Source of the DNA: Bacteroidales bacterium
GTDB taxonomy: Bacteria; Bacteroidota; Bacteroidia; Bacteroidales; UBA932
Assembly: GCA_023227835.1 (NCBI GenBank)
Contig: JALOCI010000001.1
Coordinates: forward strand, 120,278 to 184,277
DNA length: 64,000 bases
Reading direction: 5' to 3'
Numbering within the stretch: position 1 is the stretch's first letter; every line of letters begins with the position of its first letter. The notes below the pieces were generated by a model. That model was not told the DNA's origin. It saw nothing but the letters and a program-made list of their open reading frames with translations, and did no database searches. Below, piece after piece: positions 8,239-16,444 of the stretch. A program made the translations under genes and the position numbers.

Positions 8239-11200
8239 ATGAAAAAAGTCCTGGTAGTTCTTTTTATGTTTTTCTCTGTAAGCACTTTTGCACAGCAAAA
8301 GACGGGAACCGTATATATGGTTTCCAATGCGCATTTCGACACTCAGTGGAACTGGACAGTCCAGACCTCAATCAATGAGTATTTAAGAAACACAATTAAT
8401 CAGAATCTCAAACTTTTCGAGATGTATCCCGATTACGTCTTTAATTTCGAAGGAGGCGTGAAGTATAACTGGATGAAGGAGTATTATCCTTTTCAATATG
8501 AAAAAGTAAAAGAGTATATTAAACAGGGAAGATGGCACATCAGCGGCGCTTCCTGGGATGCTACGGATCCGAATATGCCATCACCAGAGTCTTTCTTCCG
8601 GAATATCCTTTTGGGTCAGCTTTTCTATAAAGACGAATTCGGCGTAAAGTCAACCGATATTTTTCTTCCTGATTGCTTTGGCTTCGGATATACATTGCCT
8701 ACAGTGGCAGCACACTGCGGATTGATTGGGTTCTCAACTCAAAAGCTTCAGTGGAGGGCAAATCCTTTCTATGGAAATGCAAAAGTGCCATTTACAATTG
8801 GCTTATGGCAAGGTATTGACGGTTCAAGGATAGCCGCGGCATTGGATGCAAGAAATTATACCGCAAAATATAAGGATGATGTCAGCAAGGACAAGGAGAT
8901 AAAAGAACTTGTTGCGGCAAGTCCCAATAAAAAAGGGTACAGGTATTATGGTACAGGTGATATTGGGGGATCTCCTACTATTTTAAGCGTGGAATCTGTA
9001 CAGACAGCTGTAAATGGCAAGGGAGAGGGCCCTGTTAATGTTGTAAGCGCATCTTCTGATCAGCTTTTTAAAGAGTATTTACCATTCTCAGCTCATCCTG
9101 AATTGCCTGTTTTCGACGGAGAATTGCTTATGGATGTTCATGCAACAGGCTGCTATACATCACAATCGGCAATGAAACTTTTCAACAGACGTAACGAACA
9201 ACTCGCAATTGCCGCGGAATCTGCATCAGTTATAGCAGACTGGACAGGTGGTGCTATCTATCCGTCGAATAAAATATCTGATGCATGGAAGCGTTTTATA
9301 TGGCATCAGTTTCATGATGACCTTACAGGTACAAGTATCCCGCAGGCATACACCTTCTCCTGGAATGACGAATTGTTATCACAAACTCAGTTCAACGACA
9401 TAATTGCTCATGCTTCTGCAAGTGTAGGCAGGACATTGGATACAAGGACAAAGGGTATTCCTGTTGTTGTTTTCAACTCTCTTGCCATCCCAAGGGAGGA
9501 GATTGTGCACCTGTTTGTACCAATGGCTTCTGAACCTAAAGGAATAGCCGTATACTCTCCAAAAGGGAACAGAGTCAAGGCTCAGTTGGTGTCATATTCG
9601 GAAGGCAGGGCAGAGCTGGCTTTTGCTGCCAGTACTGAGCCTATGAGCTATTCTGTATATGACCTTCGTATATCATCCGGTTCATTGAATACATCACTGA
9701 AAGTGGGAAAAGACTGGATAGAGAACTCCATCTATAAGGTAAAGCTTGATAGAAACGGTGATATAAGTTCTATTTATGATAAGGTTAATAGAAAGGAGCT
9801 TGTAGAGAGCGGTAAATCGGTAAGACTCTCACTCCTCACAGAAAACATGTCAGTTAGCTGGCCTGCATGGGAGATTACTAAAAAAAGCGTTGATAGCAAT
9901 CCTCTTTCAATATCGGATGATGTCAAAATCTCAATTGTAGATAAAGGGCCAGCCCTCGCTTCACTAAAAGTTGAGCGCAGATTCGGCGAATCGAAATTTG
10001 TACAGATTATATCACTAACAGAGGGAGGGTGCGATGAGAGGATTGACATAAAGACAGATATTGATTGGAAACAAAGCAATGCCCTGCTTAAGGCGGAATT
10101 TCCTCTTAGTGTATCAAATCCTCAGGCTGTATATGATTTGGGACTTGGCTTTATAAAGAGAGGGAACAATACAGTAACGGCATATGAAGTTTATGCTCAT
10201 CAATGGGCTGATATCACCGCTGCAGACAATTCATACGGTGTCTCAGTTGTAAACAACTGCAAGTACGGATGGGACAAGCCTGCCGATAATGTAATAAGGT
10301 TGACATTATTACATACTCCCGGAACTACAGACAGGTATACATACCAGAATAAGCAGGACTTCGGGCATCATTCGGTTACCTATTCTATTATAGGACATAA
10401 GGCTGATCCTGTAAGTGCCGGGATTGCAAGACTCTCGGACGGGCAGAACAACCCTCTTTTTGCATTTATATCTGACAAACACGCTGGTTATAACGGAAAA
10501 ATCTTTTCCATGTTGAAGGTTGATTCCGGAAATATCGATGTCAAGGCATTTAAAAAAGCGGAGAACTCTGATGAATATATCGTGAGAATATATGAAAGGT
10601 CAGGCAAAGGTGTCAACAAAGCAACCGTTGAATTTGCCGCAGATATCGTGTCTGCCTCTGAATTGAACGGAATTGAGGAGGTTATTGGCAGCGCTGAGTT
10701 TGATGGCAATAAACTCTATGTTACTACTACCTCTTTCAAACCGAAGACCTTTAGCGTGAAGTTGTCCAAAGGGACAAAGAGTATTGCTCCGCTGCCTGCT
10801 GAGAAGATTAACCTGGATTATAATGCTCAGGCATACACCTCTGACGCTTTCAGAGATATTGCAGATATAGACGGTAAAGGAAGCTCTTATTCATACGATC
10901 TTTTACCTGAAGTTTTATCTGTAGAAGGCGTTGGTTTTAAATTCGGTACCATAGGCAGAAACAATATTCTCAGATGTGAAGGCAAGTCAATCGTACTGCC
11001 GGAGAGTGAAAAGCCCAGAACGCTATATATACTGGCAGCTTCTTCTTCTCATGACAAAGATGTGTTGTTCAAAGTCCAGGGGACCGGCGTTAAATGTAGT
11101 GTTCCATATTTTTCCGGTTTCATCGGTCAGTGGGGATGGCAAGGAAATGGGTACCTCAAGAATACCTCAGTCGCATACGTTGGCACGCACAGACACAACA

Positions 11201-11385
11201 AGGTTTATGGCAATGAGCCATATCTATTTACATATATGTTCAAAATTGCTCTTCCAATTCCTGCGGGTTGTAAAGAGGTAGAGTTGCCTTCTGATAAAGA
11301 CATTATGATTTTTGCCGCTTCAGTTTCTGACGAGAAGTGTGGATCTTTTACTGTTGCCACTGAAAATGTTACAGTTCCGAAATAG
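8239..11385 (+). CDS. secreted alpha-mannosidase, glycoside hydrolase family 38
   Basis: The protein from ATG 8239 (1048 residues) begins with a clear signal peptide (MKKVLVVL... ending STFA-QQ), which is why this start is preferred to the upstream ATG at 8200 that lies in the terminator. GH38 hallmarks: NAHFDTQWNWT (30-40) with zinc ligands His32 and Asp34, LPDCFGFG (143-150) carrying the nucleophile Asp145, and WHQFHDDLTGTSIP later. The C-terminal half is the usual beta-sandwich region of family 38. It should remove alpha-linked mannose from N-glycan-like or mannan substrates in the periplasm. The MFS transporter gene follows after 24 bp, suggesting uptake of the released sugar. Confidence 0.92.
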   Translation: MKKVLVVLFMFFSVSTFAQQKTGTVYMVSNAHFDTQWNWTVQTSINEYLRNTINQNLKLFEMYPDYVFNFEGGVKYNWMKEYYPFQYEKVKEYIKQGRWHISGASWDATDPNMPSPESFFRNILLGQLFYKDEFGVKSTDIFLPDCFGFGYTLPTVAAHCGLIGFSTQKLQWRANPFYGNAKVPFTIGLWQGIDGSRIAAALDARNYTAKYKDDVSKDKEIKELVAASPNKKGYRYYGTGDIGGSPTILSVESVQTAVNGKGEGPVNVVSASSDQLFKEYLPFSAHPELPVFDGELLMDVHATGCYTSQSAMKLFNRRNEQLAIAAESASVIADWTGGAIYPSNKISDAWKRFIWHQFHDDLTGTSIPQAYTFSWNDELLSQTQFNDIIAHASASVGRTLDTRTKGIPVVVFNSLAIPREEIVHLFVPMASEPKGIAVYSPKGNRVKAQLVSYSEGRAELAFAASTEPMSYSVYDLRISSGSLNTSLKVGKDWIENSIYKVKLDRNGDISSIYDKVNRKELVESGKSVRLSLLTENMSVSWPAWEITKKSVDSNPLSISDDVKISIVDKGPALASLKVERRFGESKFVQIISLTEGGCDERIDIKTDIDWKQSNALLKAEFPLSVSNPQAVYDLGLGFIKRGNNTVTAYEVYAHQWADITAADNSYGVSVVNNCKYGWDKPADNVIRLTLLHTPGTTDRYTYQNKQDFGHHSVTYSIIGHKADPVSAGIARLSDGQNNPLFAFISDKHAGYNGKIFSMLKVDSGNIDVKAFKKAENSDEYIVRIYERSGKGVNKATVEFAADIVSASELNGIEEVIGSAEFDGNKLYVTTTSFKPKTFSVKLSKGTKSIAPLPAEKINLDYNAQAYTSDAFRDIADIDGKGSSYSYDLLPEVLSVEGVGFKFGTIGRNNILRCEGKSIVLPESEKPRTLYILAASSSHDKDVLFKVQGTGVKCSVPYFSGFIGQWGWQGNGYLKNTSVAYVGTHRHNKVYGNEPYLFTYMFKIALPIPAGCKEVELPSDKDIMIFAASVSDEKCGSFTVATENVTVPK

Positions 11386-11409
11386 CAAAGAGTTTAAAAA
11401 AAGAAAAAA

Positions 11410-12588
11410 ATGTCAGAATTTAAAAAAAATGGAATCGGGAAGATTCTTCCTGTCCTGTTTGGTTTTTTTGTAATGGGTTTCTGTGATGTTGTAGGCATCT
11501 CGACAAGTTATATTAAAATAGATTTCAATTTAAGCGAAACCATGGCCGGATTTATTCCGACCATGGTGTTCTTTTGGTTTTTGCTGCTGTCTGTACCTAC
11601 GGCAATTCTTATGAATAGAATTGGCAGAAAAAGGAGTGTTCAGTTAAGCAATGTTGTTACAATTATCGGCATGATGATTCCTTTCTTTTCATACAATATT
11701 GTCACATGCATGATTGCTTTTGCTCTGTTGGGTATTGGTAATACAATCCTGCAGGTATCTCTTAATCCTTTGCTGACAAATGTTGTTAAAGGCGAAAGAC
11801 TGACAAGTTCTTTGACTGCAGGACAGGTTGTCAAGGCGGTCTCTTCATTCTGCGGCCCTTTCATAGCAGCTTTTGCCGCATATTATTTCGGCACTTGGAA
11901 AGCACTATTTCCAATATTTGCAGGTATTACAATAATATCATCACTATGGCTGGCTTTTACTCACTTACCTGAAGAAAAAAGGGACATTACGGTATCAGGA
12001 TCTGCTGCTAACATTAAAAATACCTTTTCACTGCTGAAAGATCCCGCCCTGCTACTTCTGTTTCTCGGTATTGTTGCTGTAGTTGGTGTTGATGTCGGCA
12101 CCAACACACTTGCCCCTAAGCTCCTGATGGAAAGATGTTCTATGGATGTTGAAACTGCGGGTTACGGATCAAGTGTTTATTTTCTGTGTCGAACAATCGG
12201 TGCCTTTATAGGAGCAGTATTGCTGATGAAAATGTCAGAAAAACGCTATTTTAAAATACATATCTCTCTGGCTGTAATCACTGCACTTGTGCTCTTTTTC
12301 GTTTCATCAAAACCGGTTATCCTTATTTTACTGGGATTGTTAGGCTATTCAATATCCACTGTTTTTCCGATAATTTATTCGATGGCCCTAAGACGTAGCC
12401 CTGATAAGGCAAATGAGATCTCCGGCCTTTTGATTACAGGTGTGGTCGGAGGGGCTATAGTTCCTCCTATGATGGGATTTTTTGCCGATCTGACCGGAAG
12501 TCAGGTTGGTTCATTGATTGTTATCTCTTTCTTTATCCTATATCTTGCATCCCTTGCATTCTGGAACAAAAAAGTGAAGAGAACCTGA
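11410..12588 (+). CDS. MFS sugar transporter, FucP/NagP-like
   Basis: A 392-residue major facilitator with about twelve transmembrane segments. The first-half loop NRIGRKRSVQLS (about 75-86) corresponds to the MFS loop 2-3 motif, and GIGNTILQVSLNPLL (about 110-124) is a conserved feature of the FucP/GluP/NagP sugar-proton symporters. It is co-directional with the GH38 mannosidase gene (24 bp gap) and followed by a terminator, so the two likely form a small operon for degrading and importing mannose or a mannoside. Substrate is inferred from the neighbour only. Confidence 0.85.
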   Translation: MSEFKKNGIGKILPVLFGFFVMGFCDVVGISTSYIKIDFNLSETMAGFIPTMVFFWFLLLSVPTAILMNRIGRKRSVQLSNVVTIIGMMIPFFSYNIVTCMIAFALLGIGNTILQVSLNPLLTNVVKGERLTSSLTAGQVVKAVSSFCGPFIAAFAAYYFGTWKALFPIFAGITIISSLWLAFTHLPEEKRDITVSGSAANIKNTFSLLKDPALLLLFLGIVAVVGVDVGTNTLAPKLLMERCSMDVETAGYGSSVYFLCRTIGAFIGAVLLMKMSEKRYFKIHISLAVITALVLFFVSSKPVILILLGLLGYSISTVFPIIYSMALRRSPDKANEISGLLITGVVGGAIVPPMMGFFADLTGSQVGSLIVISFFILYLASLAFWNKKVKRT

Positions 12589-12612
12589 TGCCCGTTGATG
12601 TTCAAATATTTG

Positions 12613-12646
12613 AGACACGGATTCTGTAAGGTCCGTGTCTTTTTTG
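12613..12646 (+). terminator. rho-independent terminator after MFS gene
   Basis: A 9-bp stem (AGACACGGA 12613-12621 with TCCGTGTCT 12632-12640) is followed by a run of T. It separates the mannosidase/MFS pair from the DUF5686 gene. Confidence 0.88.
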
Positions 12647-12712
12647 TCATATCATAACAGCTTGTTTGGAACATTTATTGTATGTTTTACCATCTTCGGT
12701 AAAGCACAGAAT

Positions 12713-15223
12713 ATGTTCAAAAAATTTACATATATAATTCCTTTGGCTTTTGTTCTTTTCCTTAATCCGGGATTGATCAGGGCACAGGCACCCAAGACCG
12801 TTATCAGCGGAATTGTTGTTGATTCGAAGAGCGGATCTCCGCTTTATCTTGCGGAGATATTGATAGAAGGTACAGTTCAGGGGACAACAACAGATCAAAA
12901 TGGCAGTTTCTCAATGACAACGGATCGTTCGAATCTGAGCCTGAGAGTTTCAAGAATGGGGTACAATACGGAAACCGTAAAAATACTAAATAATAATACT
13001 GAGAATCTCAGGATTTCATTGTCCTCGGCTCTTGTTGAACTTAAAGAAGTTGTTTTCAAATCTGAAAAGGTGAGATACAGGAATAAGAACAATCCGGCCG
13101 TATCACTTATAGATAGTGTCGTTGCATACAGAAATCAGAACAGGATTGAGAGTTTTGACTTTCTTAAATACGGCAAGTATGAAAAGACTCAATTTGCTCT
13201 CAGTAACATTTCTCCTGAGTTTAAACAGAGTAAATCCCTCAAAAAGATAAACTTCATTTTTGACAATGTGGATACAGTCAAACAACCCGGAAAAGAACTT
13301 CTTCCTCTCTATATAAAGGAGACATTGTCGGATTGTTACTTTAGAAAAAATCCAAGAGCCGAAAATGAGATAGTGAAGGCTGACAAGATGGTGAATTTTG
13401 AGGGCTATATTGACAATAACGGTATTACTGCATATATGAAACATCTTTATCAGGATATTGATATATATGATATGAATATAACATTCCTGACAAATCGTTT
13501 TTTAAGCCCTATAGCCAACTCTGCACCGGTTTTCTACAGATATTATATAAAAGACACTCTGGATATAGAAGGAACCAGGTGTGTTAGGCTTTTCTTTACG
13601 CCCAGAAGTAAAGCTGACATGCTTTTTCAGGGTTATATGTTTGTCTCTTTGGATGGTTCGTATGGGGTGAAAAAGATTGACATGGGGGTAAACAGGAATA
13701 TTAACCTGAATTGGGTGAAGGATGTTAAGATAACTCAGGAGTTTACAAAGAGCAGGAATGGAAAATGGATAATTTCCCTGGATGAGCTTTCGGTGGACTT
13801 CGGATTCAACCAGCAAGGGCTTGGAATTTATGGGCAAAGGAGTGTCTCTTATAGGGATTATGTCGAAAATGTTCCATTGGATGATGATAAATTCAAGAAA
13901 AGTCTTCCTGTTGCGGACAGCATAAGAAAGAGTGATGAATACTGGCAGGAGAACAGATATACCGAGCTCTCCGACAGTGAAGAGGCAATTTATTCAAATC
14001 TTGACAGCCTTCAGAGAGTGCCTGCATTCAGACGAACTATGGATATAATGAGACTGGCCTTTGCCGGGTTCCATGATTTTGGGAAATTTGAGCTTGGCCC
14101 TGTCGCTACATTTGCCAGTTACAATCCGATTGAGGGTGCAAGGGTTAAGATAGGTGGCAGAACAACACCTAAACTCTTCAGAAAACTGATTCTGGAAGGA
14201 TATCTGGCATACGGGCTCAAGGATGATAAATTTAAGTACAATGTCGGGGCTGCGTACTCATTCACTAAGAATTCAGTCTATGATTTTCCGGTTAAAAGTC
14301 TTAAAGTAAATTATCAGGTTGATACAAAAGTGCCGGGTCAGCAACTTTATTATGTTCAGGAAGGCAATGCACTTCTTTCATTTAAAAGAGGTGTTGATGA
14401 CAAATTGTTTTATAATAAAAGTTTTAAGGCTGAATTCCTTAACGAGTTTGAAAATCATTTTTCATATACGCTGGGGTATAATTACACCAGACAATCTCCT
14501 GGCGGAGTTCTGGATTTCAAACCGATAAATATTTCTGAACTCAGTCTTAGGCTTAGATATGCTCCCAATGAGCGTTTTTACCAGGGGAAATTGTACCGTG
14601 AGTCGGTTTCAAGCAAATACCCTATAATTACGTTAGACTATATATATGGTTCAAAGGCTCTTGGAGGCGACTATGGTTATAATACTCTAAAATTCAATCT
14701 TTATCAAATGCTTTATCCGGCATTGATAGGCTATACCACTGTGCGACTGGAGGGAGCAGCAACATTCGGAGAGATGCCTTATCCTCTTCTGGACATACAT
14801 AATGCCAATCAGACGTATTACTATCAGTCAATAGCGTATAATTTAATGAATTTTCTGGAGTTTGTTTCTGACAGGTATGTCTCTCTAAATATTGATCACT
14901 GCTTCAACGGGTTTATTTTTAACAAAATTCCTGTTGTGAAAAAGTTGGGTCTGAGGGAGGTGATTACGTTGAAGGTTTTGTATGGCGGGCTGAGTGATAA
15001 AAATAATCCTGAGACTAATATTAACCAGATGAAGTTTCCGGTGAATTCAGAAGGGGGGAGCACTACTTTTGCTTTGGGCAGGGACCCTTATGTTGAGGTG
15101 GGTGTGGCAATAGCAAATATTTTCAGGTTTGTCAGGGTGGATTATATACACCGGCTTACTTATCTTGATCATCCGAACGTAGCGCGTTCAGGTATCAGGA
15201 TTATGTTAAAGTTCGATATATAG
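12713..15223 (+). CDS. DUF5686 family outer-membrane protein with carboxypeptidase-regulatory-like domain
   Basis: From ATG 12713 the product has 836 residues and a signal peptide (MFKKFTYII...LIRAQA), the reason for choosing this start over 12635. Residues about 28-115 form a CarboxypepD_reg-like beta-sandwich (VISGIVVDSKSG, TTTDQNGSFSM, VSRMGYNT). The remainder is rich in aromatic, alternating strands typical of the DUF5686 beta-barrel proteins found throughout Bacteroidota. It ends in LKFDI, a typical outer-membrane C-terminus. Function of the family is not established. The 3' end overlaps the convergent dCas12f-like gene by 23 bp. Confidence 0.85.
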   Translation: MFKKFTYIIPLAFVLFLNPGLIRAQAPKTVISGIVVDSKSGSPLYLAEILIEGTVQGTTTDQNGSFSMTTDRSNLSLRVSRMGYNTETVKILNNNTENLRISLSSALVELKEVVFKSEKVRYRNKNNPAVSLIDSVVAYRNQNRIESFDFLKYGKYEKTQFALSNISPEFKQSKSLKKINFIFDNVDTVKQPGKELLPLYIKETLSDCYFRKNPRAENEIVKADKMVNFEGYIDNNGITAYMKHLYQDIDIYDMNITFLTNRFLSPIANSAPVFYRYYIKDTLDIEGTRCVRLFFTPRSKADMLFQGYMFVSLDGSYGVKKIDMGVNRNINLNWVKDVKITQEFTKSRNGKWIISLDELSVDFGFNQQGLGIYGQRSVSYRDYVENVPLDDDKFKKSLPVADSIRKSDEYWQENRYTELSDSEEAIYSNLDSLQRVPAFRRTMDIMRLAFAGFHDFGKFELGPVATFASYNPIEGARVKIGGRTTPKLFRKLILEGYLAYGLKDDKFKYNVGAAYSFTKNSVYDFPVKSLKVNYQVDTKVPGQQLYYVQEGNALLSFKRGVDDKLFYNKSFKAEFLNEFENHFSYTLGYNYTRQSPGGVLDFKPINISELSLRLRYAPNERFYQGKLYRESVSSKYPIITLDYIYGSKALGGDYGYNTLKFNLYQMLYPALIGYTTVRLEGAATFGEMPYPLLDIHNANQTYYYQSIAYNLMNFLEFVSDRYVSLNIDHCFNGFIFNKIPVVKKLGLREVITLKVLYGGLSDKNNPETNINQMKFPVNSEGGSTTFALGRDPYVEVGVAIANIFRFVRVDYIHRLTYLDHPNVARSGIRIMLKFDI

Positions 15224-16298
15224 TAATTGTATTTATCTTAATGTCATACAGAGCGGCTTTGTATTCCAGCTTTTTCCTGAAGCCGTAATAACTCCAGTTT
15301 CTGAGAACGAATTTGTTTTTTTTCGCAAATTTTTCTTTTTCGAGCTGATTGATGAGGTTTATTGTGCCGCAGTTATTCTCTATGGCATAATTAATAAGCA
15401 TACTGGTATATGTGTGGATTCTGGTCTCAATATAATCCTTTTCTTTATTGTGATATCTTTCAAGAGCCGCAAGCTTCTTTTTTCTGCCACGTCCTCCTGC
15501 GGTATATCTGGCATTTATCTGAGCCCTTCTTATAGCTGCCTGGATTTGTAATCTTCTGTACAGAAACTCTTCTTTGGTGCCTATTATTTTATTAACTCCC
15601 TGATAGGATGCGATGACCGGGTTTTCAATCGAAAGGCTTGCATTAATGCAGGACTCTCTGTCAAGCAGTATGCTTTCTGCGTGCGGTTCGTAGCTCAGCA
15701 GCAGAAATATCTTATCATTCCGGTCATCAAACATAAGGGATGAGTCTCTTATCTTGCAGATACCATCTATGCAATCCTGAAAAAATTTTTGGTTATTGCT
15801 TCTGTCTCTTCCGAAATTGAGAGCGAGGCAAATCCCGAAAAGGGTGAAAATATATGTCCCGTCATCTTCACAGTGCAGGTTTCGTATTGATTCTGCACTG
15901 AACGGCACGGGTATATTGTTTTTGTACGTAAAGAGGCTTGAACTCCCTTTAAACAGGGATTGCCGTATATCCTGATATTTTTTTGTAACCGATTTCTGAA
16001 GACAACTTAGAATATCAGAAGGAACCTTATTCCCCATTCTCTGCGAAAGCAGAACATACGGGGCAGAGTTCTCCTTTACGGCTTCTCCTCTTGCCCCGAT
16101 GATTCCTATTTCCAATTTTGTCTTTTCAGTTAAGAATTTATAGTATTTAAGCCTGTCAATACTGTATAAATATGATAAAACTTCATTTGCTCCATTTAGT
16201 ACCAGATGCCTCCATTCATAAAGCTTTCTTATATGTTCCCGCCGGGTTTCACTATTGGCCTGATATACGTAAACTTCAATTTTTCTTGTGAGTATCAT
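15201..16298 (-). CDS. Cas12f/TnpB-family protein, nuclease-dead and C-terminally truncated (dCas12f-like)
   Basis: About 365 residues; ATG at 16298 or TTG one codon earlier (residue numbers below count from the TTG). The pattern follows Cas12f1: a wedge-region segment NNIPVPF (128-134) and LLLS (200-203), a basic helix with RRAQINARYTAGGRGRKKK (258-276), then CGTINLINQLEKEK (311-324) at RuvC-II and WSYYGFRKKLEYKAALYDIKI (336-356), the bridge to the TnpB/Cas12 'W..L...LEYKA..YGI' motif. The RuvC-I aspartate (GIDxG) is replaced: the aligned stretch is ASLSIENPVIAS (221-232), giving Ser or Asn. The RuvC-II glutamate is Ile or Asn. The protein stops just before the zinc ribbon and RuvC-III aspartate. 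It therefore cannot cleave DNA by the usual mechanism. It lies 143 bp behind susD on the same strand. Family call is firm; role as an RNA-guided regulator is inference. Confidence 0.8.
   Translation of the reverse strand: MILTRKIEVYVYQANSETRREHIRKLYEWRHLVLNGANEVLSYLYSIDRLKYYKFLTEKTKLEIGIIGARGEAVKENSAPYVLLSQRMGNKVPSDILSCLQKSVTKKYQDIRQSLFKGSSSLFTYKNNIPVPFSAESIRNLHCEDDGTYIFTLFGICLALNFGRDRSNNQKFFQDCIDGICKIRDSSLMFDDRNDKIFLLLSYEPHAESILLDRESCINASLSIENPVIASYQGVNKIIGTKEEFLYRRLQIQAAIRRAQINARYTAGGRGRKKKLAALERYHNKEKDYIETRIHTYTSMLINYAIENNCGTINLINQLEKEKFAKKNKFVLRNWSYYGFRKKLEYKAALYDIKINTITIYRTLT
15212..15221 (+). repeat. direct repeat TTCGATATAT, copy 1
   Basis: The 10-mer TTCGATATAT lies at the last codons of the DUF5686 gene and of the dCas12f-like gene; the second copy is at 16303-16312, just outside the other end of that gene. 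It may be a coincidence in AT-rich DNA. Confidence 0.35.
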
Positions 16299-16315
16299 CA
16301 ATTTCGATATATTTG
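16286..16315 (+). promoter_or_regulatory. promoter-like element firing antisense to dCas12f gene, into the 143-bp spacer
   Basis: CTTG at 16285-16288, a 19-bp spacer and TATATTTG at 16308-16315 fit the Bacteroidota TTTG/TAnnTTTG promoter, pointing rightward. Transcription would begin near 16321 and run through the structured spacer 16325-16421 towards the 3' end of susD, producing a short RNA. The -33 box is imperfect; no experiment supports it. Confidence 0.45.
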
Positions 16316-16444
16316 TACTAAAATTATTAACTGCTGCATCTGCGCTGCATGTTTCCGGGAAGAATCATTGTTGCAGTTTGTGAGTGCCTTCAGCCTCACA
16401 TTGAGGGTTTACAGCAACCCCGTACTTAACCATGTCCAGGTCTT
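16302..16444. ncRNA. structured spacer between susD and dCas12f gene; candidate guide-RNA locus (strand unknown)
   Basis: The 143 bp hold three inverted repeats in a row: AACTGC 16329-16334 with GCAGTT 16373-16378 (enclosing a TGCA-rich region), TGTGAG 16379-16384 with CTCACA 16395-16400, and GGGTT 16405-16409 with AACCC 16416-16420. None has the T-run of a terminator on the minus strand. Such dense folding next to a Cas12f-family gene suggests a scaffold RNA. A plus-strand promoter-like element precedes it at 16286-16315; alternatively it is carried on the susCD mRNA. I found no spacer with a convincing target in the window. RNA status is inferred. Confidence 0.4.
16303..16312 (+). repeat. 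direct repeat TTCGATATAT, copy 2
   Basis: Second copy of the 10-mer found at 15212-15221; together they bracket the dCas12f-like coding region almost exactly. Confidence 0.35.

Noticed and set aside
12635..12712. Upstream start for the DUF5686 protein at 12635
   Set aside because: It lies in the terminator of the previous gene and precedes a good signal peptide starting at 12713.
15201..16301. Active IS200/IS605-type TnpB insertion sequence
   Set aside because: No tnpA, no recognisable transposon ends, no zinc ribbon, and RuvC acidic residues are replaced; not a functional mobile element.
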